DNA of 64,000 nucleotides from an uncultured Hungatella sp. (GCA_949879795.1 CATLBR010000010.1:1-64000); one strand, 5' to 3'. Shown: positions 51,534 to 60,746, counted from the first letter of the stretch. Numbers and translations: made by a program. The notes: generated by a model not told the origin, from the sequence alone.

Positions 51534-51704
51534 GCCCCAGAGATTCCATCTCTTGTCAGCTGCCTTTCGGGCTCTTCTCGGGTGTCGCCCCCTCACCTAC
51601 GGTTCGGCGGCAGGTCGTCGGAAGGCGCGCAAGAAACGCTTCGCGTTTGCCTTCCTCCTCGTCTGGCAATTCTGAGCCCAGACAGGAGATGGCTCCTCTG
51701 GGGC
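51534..51704 (+). repeat. hairpin element B2, in the GH88-GH43 intergenic region
   Basis: Arms gccccagagattccatctcttgtcag ... cagacaggagatggctcctctggggc; shares GGTTCGGCGGCAGGTCGTC and TGGCAATTCTGAGCC-type core with B1. Confidence 0.8.
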
Positions 51705-51723
51705 TTGCCGCGAATTCTCTTAC

Positions 51724-52860
51724 TTACCAAATGAGAAACTCTCTGTCCAGCAGTCTTAAAACCGCCTCAATAAAGAAATAATCTCCGTAAATAATGGGCA
51801 CATGCCGGTCATTCTCCGAGTGGTAAGACCCGGTTCCCATCTGCACGATGGAGTCCCTGGACGGATCCCAGTCACAGAATCTCTCGTCCGTAGCCTTTAA
51901 GATGCCAAGAGCCCCGTCCACATAGAAATCCCTCTCCGCCTCCGGCACATGTCTGGCGATCTCCAGCATGCCGCAGGCAGCGCACACCCCCGCGGTGCTG
52001 TCCCAGTACACCAGCTCTTTTGGCGCTCTGAAATCCACCAATGCCACATGGCCTGTCCTGTCCGTCTGAGCCAGAAAATAGCTGGCCACCTGTTTTGCCG
52101 TGTCCAGGTAATCCCTCTTTCCCGTGTGGCGGTAGCTGAGGGCGAAACCGTACACTGCCCAGGCCTGTCCCCTGGACCAGGAAGAGCCGGAACCATAACC
52201 CTGTCCCCCGGGAGTCTCCAAAAGTTCTCCTGTAGCCGGATCCAGGACAATGATGTGGTTGCAGGAGCCGTCCCCCCGCACCGTAAGGTTCATCACCGTG
52301 TCCCCGTGGTCCATGGCGATGTACTCAAACCTGGGATCCCCGGTCTCCTCCTTAGCCCAGTACAGCAGTGGGATATTCATCATGCTGTCCACGATGACCC
52401 ACCCTGCCCGGTCCTCGTTCCATGAGCGGATAAATTTTCCTCTGGGATTGTACCTTCCCGCCAGCAGGTTGGCAGCGTGGAGGCCTCTGGCCCTGGACTG
52501 CTCATCTTTGGTGAGCCGGTAATCAGCCACCGCGGAGTGAAGCCACATGAATCCCACGTCATGGTGAAGCCCGGTATACTCATGGAGAGCCCGGTCCAGC
52601 TTCTTCTCCACTCCCCTTGCCGCCTCCTTAAAACACTCGTCTTTCTCGGCGTGGTACATCTGCCACAAGATCCCCGGCCAGAATCCGTTGGTCCACCAGG
52701 CGATGTTGGTCTGGTCTTTGTCCTCCCGGTAAACCCCGTTCTCAGCGATATAAGGAATCTTACTTCCCATCCTCTCGCTTTCCGCCTTAATCTTTGTTTT
52801 GATCTTCTCGTAAGTCTTCTCAGCCCACTGGCGGTCACTGTCTGTCAGCTGGTATTTCAT
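51724..52860 (-). CDS. glycoside hydrolase family 88 (unsaturated glucuronyl hydrolase)
   Basis: IAWWTNGFWPGILWQMY, HHDVGFMWLHS, GYGSGSSWSRGQAWAVYGF, DSTAGVCAACGMLEIA. Confidence 0.92.
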   Translation of the reverse strand: MKYQLTDSDRQWAEKTYEKIKTKIKAESERMGSKIPYIAENGVYREDKDQTNIAWWTNGFWPGILWQMYHAEKDECFKEAARGVEKKLDRALHEYTGLHHDVGFMWLHSAVADYRLTKDEQSRARGLHAANLLAGRYNPRGKFIRSWNEDRAGWVIVDSMMNIPLLYWAKEETGDPRFEYIAMDHGDTVMNLTVRGDGSCNHIIVLDPATGELLETPGGQGYGSGSSWSRGQAWAVYGFALSYRHTGKRDYLDTAKQVASYFLAQTDRTGHVALVDFRAPKELVYWDSTAGVCAACGMLEIARHVPEAERDFYVDGALGILKATDERFCDWDPSRDSIVQMGTGSYHSENDRHVPIIYGDYFFIEAVLRLLDREFLIW

Positions 52861-52992
52861 CTGTTTCTCCTCCTGATATTATTTTTTTTATCATAAATTT
52901 TTTTAGAAAATTCCGCAACATGTCACGGATAAGCTGTTAAATTTCCGCGTGTTTTTCTTAAAAATCGCCAGGCACAACAGATGCACAAGCGC

Positions 52993-53040
52993 AAAAAAAG
53001 CGCATGGACTGTAAATAAACTTACTTTCCATGCGTCTTTT
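52993..53040. terminator. terminator-like hairpin in the divergent GH88/kinase intergenic region
   Basis: AAAAAAAGCGCATGGA ... TCCATGCGTCTTTT; T-tract on both strands. Confidence 0.5.
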
Positions 53041-53142
53041 GGCGTGTCAAACTGTGAAAAGCGGTTATTCTGATTGTTCCAAAGAACTTGCCGCGCGTTT
53101 CATTTAGTGGTAGTATATTCCTATTAAGGAGATTTGGCTATA

Positions 53143-53628
53143 ATGAAGACATTAAATATTACTCCCGGACAAAAGCTGCCAAAAGAAGCTGTTCTGTTAA
53201 TCGGACTTCAGGCCAGCGGAAAGTCCACCTTCTATCATCAGATGCTGGCCGAATATTATGTACATATCAATCTTGATACTCTCCATACACGAAACAAGGA
53301 GAGGCTTCTTTTGGAACACTGCCTGCAAAATGGATACTCCTTCGCGGTAGATAATACGAACCCCTCCATGGCAGAACGGAAGAAGTACATTGTGCCTGCA
53401 AAAGAATATGGATATGAGATAAAAGGATACTTTTTTCAGTCTGTAATAGCTGACTGCGTAGAGAGAAACCGTACCCGGCAAGGAAAAGCCCGGGTTCCTG
53501 ATAAAGCCATTGTATATACCTCAAACCGTCTGGAACTGCCTTCTTACCAGGAAGGGTTTGATTATCTTTATTATGTATGGCTGGAACAGGGCAGATTTCT
53601 CATAGAAGAATGGAAGGAGACCAAATGA
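53143..53628 (+). CDS. P-loop kinase/AAA ATPase resembling polynucleotide kinase
   Basis: AVLLIGLQASGKSTFYHQML Walker A; NLDTLHTRNKE; AVDNTNPSMAERKKYI (PNK/Zeta-like fold). Confidence 0.8.
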   Translation: MKTLNITPGQKLPKEAVLLIGLQASGKSTFYHQMLAEYYVHINLDTLHTRNKERLLLEHCLQNGYSFAVDNTNPSMAERKKYIVPAKEYGYEIKGYFFQSVIADCVERNRTRQGKARVPDKAIVYTSNRLELPSYQEGFDYLYYVWLEQGRFLIEEWKETK

Positions 53629-54386
53629 ATTTTGAAGAACTGGATAAAAAAATGAGAAGTTTCGAACAGTCTTTGGACCAGGTGATACTGCAGGAACTGT
53701 ATCTGGCTGTCCGTCTGGACGGAAGGAATTTTACAAAGCTGACAAAAGAAACCTGCCGCTTTGAAGCCCCTTTTGATACCCGGTTCCGAGACGCCATGGT
53801 CGACACCACAAAGCATCTAATGCAATGTGGTTTTCGCATTGTGTATGGTTATACGGAAAGCGATGAGATATCTCTGCTGTTTCATCCTGAAGACCATACA
53901 TTTGGCAGAAAGACCCGAAAGATCAACTCGGTACTGGCAGGGGAAGCAAGCGCCTGTATGTCACTTAAGTTAGGAACAGTTGCCTGCTTTGACAGCAGGG
54001 TGATTCCCCTTCCCAACCTGGAGCGTGTGAAAGACTATTTTTCCTGGCGGCAGGAAGACGCTCACAGAAATTCACTGAATGCCCACTGCTACTGGATGCT
54101 GCGCAAAAAAGGAGTCAGCGCCAGGGAAGCTACAAAGCAGCTGGAAGGCCGGTCTGTTTCCTGGAAAAATGAACTGCTTTTTTCCGAAAACATCAATTAT
54201 AACAATCTTCCTTCCTGGCAAAAAAGGGGGATCGGTCTGCACTACTCTGTCTATGAAAAGATTGGGTACAATCCCTTAACAAATCAGGAACAACCTGCTG
54301 TTCGAAACAAGTTGATAACAGAGATGGAACTAAAAACAGGCGGTGAGTATCAGGAATGGGTTATATCGCTTTTGCAGAAAACCTGA
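53625..54386 (+). CDS. Thg1-like protein (tRNA-His guanylyltransferase family, 3'-5' polymerase)
   Basis: AVRLDGRNFTKLTKE, YGYTESDEISLLF, NSVLAGEASACMSLKL; ATGA overlap with the upstream kinase. Confidence 0.88.
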   Translation: MNFEELDKKMRSFEQSLDQVILQELYLAVRLDGRNFTKLTKETCRFEAPFDTRFRDAMVDTTKHLMQCGFRIVYGYTESDEISLLFHPEDHTFGRKTRKINSVLAGEASACMSLKLGTVACFDSRVIPLPNLERVKDYFSWRQEDAHRNSLNAHCYWMLRKKGVSAREATKQLEGRSVSWKNELLFSENINYNNLPSWQKRGIGLHYSVYEKIGYNPLTNQEQPAVRNKLITEMELKTGGEYQEWVISLLQKT

Positions 54387-54399
54387 TCTTAAAAATTTC

Positions 54400-54437
54400 A
54401 AAAGCCGTGCCGGGCTGCAGTCTGACACGGCTTTTTA
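54400..54437 (+). terminator. intrinsic terminator after the Thg1-like gene
   Basis: AAAAGCCGTGccgggctgcagtctgaCACGGCTTTTT. Confidence 0.8.
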
Positions 54438-54476
54438 ATATTTCAGCAGCGCTTAGTTAAGATCATTCCCCGTTTT

Positions 54477-54890
54477 TCAAATTTCAAAAACATATTTATT
54501 TAAGCCATAATCAAATTTACTTTTTATATTCTTAATTTCAAAGCAAAAAACATGGGAACACCAGTTTAACATAGCTACAACCATGGCATCCTCCTGATAG
54601 TAGCATACATCATATTGCAAACTACATATTTGAATAACTGTTCCGTCACAAAATTGCGTATGCGTTACAATATCCTCCGTCACCATATTGAGCGCCCTGA
54701 AAATAGCATTTCTATCTTCTTCACAAAACAGTTCATTTTTTAACAAAGGATTTTTAGAAAATGAAAGATAGACATTATCCTTTACGACAATACATTCTTC
54801 TTTAAAATGCTTTTTCTCAAACACTTCACCATATATAGTTATACTTATTCCCCATCTGCCTTTAAACAATTTATAATTACATTTTTTCAT
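54477..54890 (-). CDS. hypothetical protein
   Basis: 137 aa ORF, AT-richer than the flanks, co-directional with immunity-like genes. Confidence 0.55.
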   Translation of the reverse strand: MKKCNYKLFKGRWGISITIYGEVFEKKHFKEECIVVKDNVYLSFSKNPLLKNELFCEEDRNAIFRALNMVTEDIVTHTQFCDGTVIQICSLQYDVCYYQEDAMVVAMLNWCSHVFCFEIKNIKSKFDYGLNKYVFEI

Positions 54891-54915
54891 ACATATTTTT
54901 CATCTTTACTATGTT

Positions 54916-55413
54916 TTATTCCTTTAGCCATTTATTTAGGTAATATTTATTAGCATTATTACTAATTTTATTCCTGTAATCTAATATTCTCCCTCTGTTA
55001 ATAGAACGATAAGACTCGATATCTGTTGTTCCATCATCTTCCCAACCACAATATGGGCAAATATCATATCCTGTTCCTTCCTTTAAATCAAAACGCTCTG
55101 TCAATGTTTTAAATCCGCAACAAGGACATGGAAACAGCTCCTCCACCTCACCATAAACTTCAACCTCATATCCTGTGATCGTCCGGATAACTTCGGATAA
55201 AAAGCCATTGCTTACACCTGACAAATTTACTTCAAATTCCACCTTTTCTTTCGTCAGATAATCTCCCAAATACATTGATAAGTCTCTTGTATTTACAATA
55301 TCTTGTATTAATTTGATTAACTTAAACGCCTTTTCTCTTGTTATAATCATATCCTTCTTCATCAAGCCATCCTCCCAGCACTCCCTCCATACATAAAAAA
55401 CAACTAGTATCAA
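54916..55413 (-). CDS. CPCC family cysteine-rich protein
   Basis: ELFPCPCCGFKTLTERFDLKEGTGYDICPYCGWEDDGTTD. Confidence 0.75.
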   Translation of the reverse strand: MILVVFYVWRECWEDGLMKKDMIITREKAFKLIKLIQDIVNTRDLSMYLGDYLTKEKVEFEVNLSGVSNGFLSEVIRTITGYEVEVYGEVEELFPCPCCGFKTLTERFDLKEGTGYDICPYCGWEDDGTTDIESYRSINRGRILDYRNKISNNANKYYLNKWLKE

Positions 55414-55415
55414 TT

Positions 55416-55880
55416 TTATCTTAATTTTATCAAAAATTCTTCAAAGCTGTCCGCTACCCTTTCAATTACTGGTCTAAATTCCTCACTTTTCTCATGAAAC
55501 CATACACAAACACTTCCCTTAGAATCTCTTAAATCTAAGCAAAGATAATCCCCGGAAAATAATTCCGCTATCGGTAATATTTCAATCCCTATTAAGTCCA
55601 TGTTATCCGTCAAACGTTCCCCTATTTGCGATTCAACAACATCTATGTCGTACCATCCTGCCCCTTCAATAGACAAATCTTTAATAATTCCTAAAAATCT
55701 TACTATCATAAACTCACGTTCTCTATGGTAAAAACAACATTCTTGCGGAATACCCCCATTATATTTTTTCAGGAATTCTCTATATGAATTTGGCAGCTTC
55801 ACACGCCATTTGTTTTCTTTTTCTGCAATTAGCAGATCATCAGGTAATGGATTAATAATGCTTTCATTTTTGATATTCAT
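55416..55880 (-). CDS. SMI1/KNR4 (SUKH-like) family immunity-type protein
   Basis: LIAEKENKWRVKLPNSYREFLKKYNGGIPQ...LCLDLRDSKGSVCVWFHE. Confidence 0.78.
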   Translation of the reverse strand: MNIKNESIINPLPDDLLIAEKENKWRVKLPNSYREFLKKYNGGIPQECCFYHREREFMIVRFLGIIKDLSIEGAGWYDIDVVESQIGERLTDNMDLIGIEILPIAELFSGDYLCLDLRDSKGSVCVWFHEKSEEFRPVIERVADSFEEFLIKLR

Positions 55881-55937
55881 TTTATGACCTTCCTTTCTTT
55901 TCCGGCATAGTTGTCTGCCTCCCAAAGGCCTATATAT

Positions 55938-57296
55938 CTATTTTTTATATGGGTATTTTATACACATATATTCCTCCCCCCACTGATCGATGTGATCTCT
56001 CCAGTCGGGAACCTCCTCCCCGCGGCCTTCATTCACACGGGGAATCATATAATCCCACAGTTCATTGCGGAAGTCATTATAGGTTTCCGGCAGCTGCCCG
56101 TTTTCCAGTTTAATTTCTGTATGGTCTCCATCGGTATACACCACATGGATCAGTGTGTCATACCTGCTTCTCAACGCCCTCTCATTTTTATCCTCTGCCA
56201 GTTTTGCATTTTCTATATTATAGAATTCGCCCTGACGCGCGTACTCCGTCCCGCCTGCCCTGATCGCCCACTGATCCACCTCGTATCTCTTGATGAGTTC
56301 CGTCAGTTCTTCCTGCACGCCTGGAACCTTTCTTTTCGCCTCCACGCCTTCCCAGGGCAAAGACTGCTTCCCGCAGTAAAGTACCGGCTGTGCCCATGAA
56401 TTCACCGAATATGTTTTTTCGGGAGAACAGACCTTATACCGGAGACTCCCCTCACCGCCGTCGTACACAATGGACACCGCCAAAGCGGATTCCTTTCCCC
56501 CATAGCTTTCTAAAAGGCTGAAATACCGGATCTCTCTCTCATCTTCGTCCCCCAGCATATAGGGATACTTTTCATACAGGTTCTCCTTTCCCCAATCTCC
56601 CAGCTCAAACCTCCAATCAGAAAGTCCGGTGTGCCCGATGATCAGATCCCAAAATGCCCTGCGGAATTCCCGGTACTCCCCCGGCAGCCCGTAGGATCCA
56701 TAGGATCTGTCTGTATACAGGATTTCATCCTCGTTGATATACACCTCGACGTGGCCGCTGTAATCACCCCGGAACCGTTTTTCATTCTGGTCGATCCCAT
56801 AATAATAGGGAGGACTCTCCTGGGTAAAGTCAGAACCAGAGTCCGCTATGTTAAAGAAGTCGCCCTCCTCGAAAAACTCCACGTCCGGGTACTCCGCAAG
56901 CAGGTCGGAGTCCTGGCTATAGTGCCGGTTCTGATAATCTTCCTGCGCCAGCCAGCTAAAGACATAGTTGTGGTTGTAGATCGACACCAGGTCCCACCAG
57001 GTGTCATGTCCGCAGCTGAAGCTCCTGGTGATCACTTCCTGCTCCGTTTTTCCTAAAATGTCCTGTTTCGAACACCGGTACTGGATTTTGTCTTCTGTAG
57101 CGATAACCTCAACCTCAAAATACTGCCCAAAAGTTTCCCGAAAAGAGAGTTTTTTGACCTGTGTCATATCTCTCAATGTCACTGCCTCCGCTGCCTCATC
57201 GGGATCATTCTTTTTTCTCCCGCAGGCCGTCGCTCCCCAAAGGACCAGCAATAAAACCATAAGAGCAGCCCATGTTTTCCATCTGTTCTCTGCCAT
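55938..57296 (-). CDS. hypothetical lipoprotein, paralog 1
   Basis: Lipobox LWGATACG; strong similarity to the adjacent 57326-58705 product (DWR..IDQWG.EY...KYPY C-terminus). Confidence 0.75.
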   Translation of the reverse strand: MAENRWKTWAALMVLLLVLWGATACGRKKNDPDEAAEAVTLRDMTQVKKLSFRETFGQYFEVEVIATEDKIQYRCSKQDILGKTEQEVITRSFSCGHDTWWDLVSIYNHNYVFSWLAQEDYQNRHYSQDSDLLAEYPDVEFFEEGDFFNIADSGSDFTQESPPYYYGIDQNEKRFRGDYSGHVEVYINEDEILYTDRSYGSYGLPGEYREFRRAFWDLIIGHTGLSDWRFELGDWGKENLYEKYPYMLGDEDEREIRYFSLLESYGGKESALAVSIVYDGGEGSLRYKVCSPEKTYSVNSWAQPVLYCGKQSLPWEGVEAKRKVPGVQEELTELIKRYEVDQWAIRAGGTEYARQGEFYNIENAKLAEDKNERALRSRYDTLIHVVYTDGDHTEIKLENGQLPETYNDFRNELWDYMIPRVNEGRGEEVPDWRDHIDQWGEEYMCIKYPYKK

Positions 57297-57325
57297 ATTC
57301 TTTCCTCTCCGTTAAGCCACGCCGT

Positions 57326-58705
57326 CTATCTTGTATATGGGTATTTTTCACGCAGATACTCCCTCCCCCACTGGTCGATCAAGTCCCGCCAGTCAACAGC
57401 CTGCTCTTCCTCCCCTCTGTCCTCGTTTATATAAGGGATCATGTAGTCCCACAGTTCGTCACGAAAGTCATTGTAATTTTCCGGAAGCCGCCCGTTTTCC
57501 AGCCGGATCTCCACATGGTTCCCATCAGTGTACACCACATGGATCAGAGCGTCGTATCCGCTTCTCAATACCTGCTCATTTTTATCCTTCACCTTTTTCG
57601 TCTTCTCTATGTTATAAAACTCACCCTGACGCACGTATGCCGCCCCGTTGGTCCCCGTCTCCCAGCTGTCCACCTCATACTGTTCGATGATCTCCGGCAG
57701 TTTTTCCGGTACATCGGGAACTTCTCTTTCTGTTCCCACCTTCCACATAGGTACAGGATCTCTGTCACAATAAAGCACTGGTTGTCCGAACTTACCTGCC
57801 GAATAAGTCTTTACTCGAGAATAGCATCCATAGGAGACACTCTGCTCTCCCCCGTCGTACACAAGAGATACCGCCACAGCCGATCCCTTTCCTCCGTAGT
57901 TTTCTAAAAGGCTGAAATAGCGGATCTGCCTTTCCTGACTTTCCCGAAGCATGTAAGGATACTTTTTATACAGATTCTCCCTGCCCCAATCCCCCACTTC
58001 AAGCCTCCAGTCAGAAATCCCTGTGTGTCCGACAATCAGATCCCAGAACTCCTTGCGAAACCGGTTATAGCTCTTGGGCACGCCATAAGACTTATATGAT
58101 CTCCGGAGAGATGCGCTCTCATCACTATAGGTGTATAACTCAAAGAAACCGTCATAATCACCTCTGAATTTCTCTTCATTCTGATCGATCCCATAATAGT
58201 CGGGAAGAAATGACAAATTATACATGCTATTGTTGCATGTTATATTGAAAAAATCACCCTCCTCTACAAATTCCGCTTCCAGCCATTCCACAAATAAATT
58301 CGCCTGCTGATTAAAACATTGGTTTAGATAATATCCCTGTTCCTTCCATGCATTAACATGATTATCATCAAGAGCGGACAGCAACTCATCCCAGACATTC
58401 TGTCCGCATTCAAAAGTTCCATTTATGACCTCCGGTTCACATTCTCTCAAAACGTCCTGTTTAAAAAGCTGATACCGGATCTTATCTTTTGTCACGATAA
58501 CATCAATCTGGAAAAAACCTCCGAAGATTTCGTTGAAATGAATCTTTGTGACCTCCGAATAGGAGATCGGCGGGGCTGGCTCTGTAGGCGTATGAGGACC
58601 TGTAGCAGTGATCTCTTCCGGTCTTTTTCCACACGCAGCCACTCTGCATACGATCACCAGCAAAATCACGAGGACAGCAATCCATCTTACTTTTCTGTTT
58701 ATCAT
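57326..58705 (-). CDS. hypothetical lipoprotein, paralog 2
   Basis: Lipobox VCRVAACG; tandem duplicate of the preceding gene. Confidence 0.75.
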   Translation of the reverse strand: MINRKVRWIAVLVILLVIVCRVAACGKRPEEITATGPHTPTEPAPPISYSEVTKIHFNEIFGGFFQIDVIVTKDKIRYQLFKQDVLRECEPEVINGTFECGQNVWDELLSALDDNHVNAWKEQGYYLNQCFNQQANLFVEWLEAEFVEEGDFFNITCNNSMYNLSFLPDYYGIDQNEEKFRGDYDGFFELYTYSDESASLRRSYKSYGVPKSYNRFRKEFWDLIVGHTGISDWRLEVGDWGRENLYKKYPYMLRESQERQIRYFSLLENYGGKGSAVAVSLVYDGGEQSVSYGCYSRVKTYSAGKFGQPVLYCDRDPVPMWKVGTEREVPDVPEKLPEIIEQYEVDSWETGTNGAAYVRQGEFYNIEKTKKVKDKNEQVLRSGYDALIHVVYTDGNHVEIRLENGRLPENYNDFRDELWDYMIPYINEDRGEEEQAVDWRDLIDQWGREYLREKYPYTR

Positions 58706-58947
58706 ACTCCCTCCATCATTTTATCTTCCACATAGAATATACAATCTGATTTTAAATTCCTTAAGACACGACCGCACAAGCCTAATTTTCCCTTATAAAC
58801 GTTATAATAAGACATGAGAAAAGCCTTTTCCAAATTCATCCCCGTCTGGTCCCCTGCATCTTTCATCAAGATAATTTCCACTATTTTTATGAGCGATTCA
58901 TTATATTCTTTTGCTTTTAGTCGTCGAATCACATGCGGAGAAAACAA
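58702..58947 (-). CDS. short hypothetical protein
   Basis: 81 aa, lysine-rich, overlaps the lipoprotein start by 4 bp. Confidence 0.45.
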   Translation of the reverse strand: MFSPHVIRRLKAKEYNESLIKIVEIILMKDAGDQTGMNLEKAFLMSYYNVYKGKLGLCGRVLRNLKSDCIFYVEDKMMEGV

Positions 58948-59180
58948 AAACTTTTCTGCTTCGGTGATTGATAACGCGCCCCCTCTTTAATTTCGCTCTC
59001 TGATAGATTAGAAGAAGAACTTCGTATCATAATTGCCGCAGCTGAATTTTTATCGCTTATTCTTTTAACAAATTCTAATATCCATCTACCTCTGTCCACA
59101 TCAAGGCCTTCCTCAACTGCAGACTTCTCCCAGCGCGCCTGTTCTTTTCCAACCCTGATATATCTACATTTTTCCGTCAT
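58929..59180 (-). CDS. short hypothetical protein
   Basis: 83 aa, overlaps the previous ORF; CRYIRVGKEQARWEKSAVEEGLDVDRGRWILEFVKRI. Confidence 0.4.
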   Translation of the reverse strand: MTEKCRYIRVGKEQARWEKSAVEEGLDVDRGRWILEFVKRISDKNSAAAIMIRSSSSNLSESEIKEGARYQSPKQKSFCFLRM

Positions 59181-59369
59181 GAGTTTATTATCCTCTCACA
59201 TTTCACCTGAATTATTCACCGCCTTACAGTGAAAACAACTAAAGGCCGCATTGTTGCTATAGTTTCAAAGTTTTTGCTTTCATCTGAAAAGTGAATAGAA
59301 AAAGAACCTAATCTTTGGTAAAATTAAGGTGACCAAGCCATAAATAAACCAAAGAAAGAGGTTCTATTT

Positions 59370-60205
59370 CAATGGTGGTGATCTTTCTTCGGATGACGGG
59401 CTACTTCTCATCAAGGAGTTCACCGCAAAAATTTGGCTTATTAAACTGGTCAAAAACTTTTCAAGACCAATGACCACGCAAACAACCGCACACATACCGA
59501 TCCAGACAACCTCATACCGGTGATTTACCAGCTCATTGCCGCATATTTTGAGGATGATTGTGCAGATGAATTGACAAATGATCCAGTGATGACGGCTATT
59601 TTAGATAAGGATGCTTTGGCCTCGCAGCCTACTTTATCCAGATTTTGGAACTGAATGGATAAAGATACACTTGCTCAGTTTGACGAAATAGACAGAAAAA
59701 TGCGTGAGATCGTTTACTCCATCAAACATCCTGAACATATACTTTTTGACCTCGATTCTACCTTGCTGAACACTTATGGCTATCAGGAGGGAGAAGCCTT
59801 TAACTACCATTACCAGACACATGGCTACCACCCGCTCCTTTATTTTGATGGCCTTACCGGTGGTTTGCTCAATGTAGAATTGCGGGATGGCACACAGTAC
59901 TGCAGCAAGGACGCAGATCGTTTCATGATTCCGTTAATGCAGGAATACCGAGAAAAATACCCATCACTTCCGATCTACTTGCGTGGTGACAGCGGCTTTG
60001 CCTCCCCAAAACTATATAAAGCATGTGAAAACAAGGACTGCAAGTATGCAATTCGCCTGAAAGACAACTAGGTGCTCCGAAAGTTCGCGAAGGATTCCCA
60101 AGAGGCACTTTATCGGGCTACCCGTAAGAATCAGATCGATTATGCCGTGGAATTCGGGGAGTTCATGTATCAGGCCGCCAGTTGGCCACATCCAAGGAGG
60201 ATTGT
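59370..60205 (+). mobile_element. IS1380-family transposase remnant (nonsense-mutated, 3'-truncated)
   Basis: GGDLSSDDGLLLIKEF ... FDLDSTLLNTYGYQEGEAFNYHYQTHGYHPLLYFDGLTGGLL ... [21 protein letters not shown] ... [20 protein letters not shown]; in-frame TGA after FWN and TAG after LKDN. Confidence 0.85.
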
Positions 60206-60725
60206 TTTCATGATACATAAATCCGTAAGCAATCTCTCCATCCAGATCATCATAAGCGCTTTCTCCCTCACCGAACACGCAGGGCTCCACATATCCCTGA
60301 CATTCCCTGGTCCCGAGAAACACATCGCGCCTTCCTCCGCGGGCAATCATCCGTCTGGCTATATTATGATGCTTATGTTCATTCCTGTCCTGTCTCAGCT
60401 CCGGCCGTTTTTCATTCCATTCAAAATGAGCGCATACCTGATAACAGACATTTTTCAAATACGTATAATAAGCCAACTCATTTCCTCCATTATAGCAAAT
60501 CGGCCGGATTCCTTTCGTCTCTGTCCGAATCGGATTCATAACACGCACAGCATCAATGATCCATACAAATGTGGGTTTCCAGTAAACACTCTGTAAAATT
60601 CCCTTCAGTGCCTCATAGGTAGGAATATGGTAGGAACATTTTTCACCTCCCACTCTGGTGACAGGATCAGAAAACAGTGCATAATCCCCGCTCACCTGAA
60701 ACTCAACCGCATTCCGATACTTCAA
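60205..60725 (-). pseudogene. cas5: Cas5, type I-C-like (Cas5d), 3' end lost to the IS1380 remnant
   Basis: [71 protein letters not shown]-terminus runs into antisense transposase sequence. Confidence 0.85.
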
Positions 60726-60746
60726 ATTGATTCACCTCCTCATATA

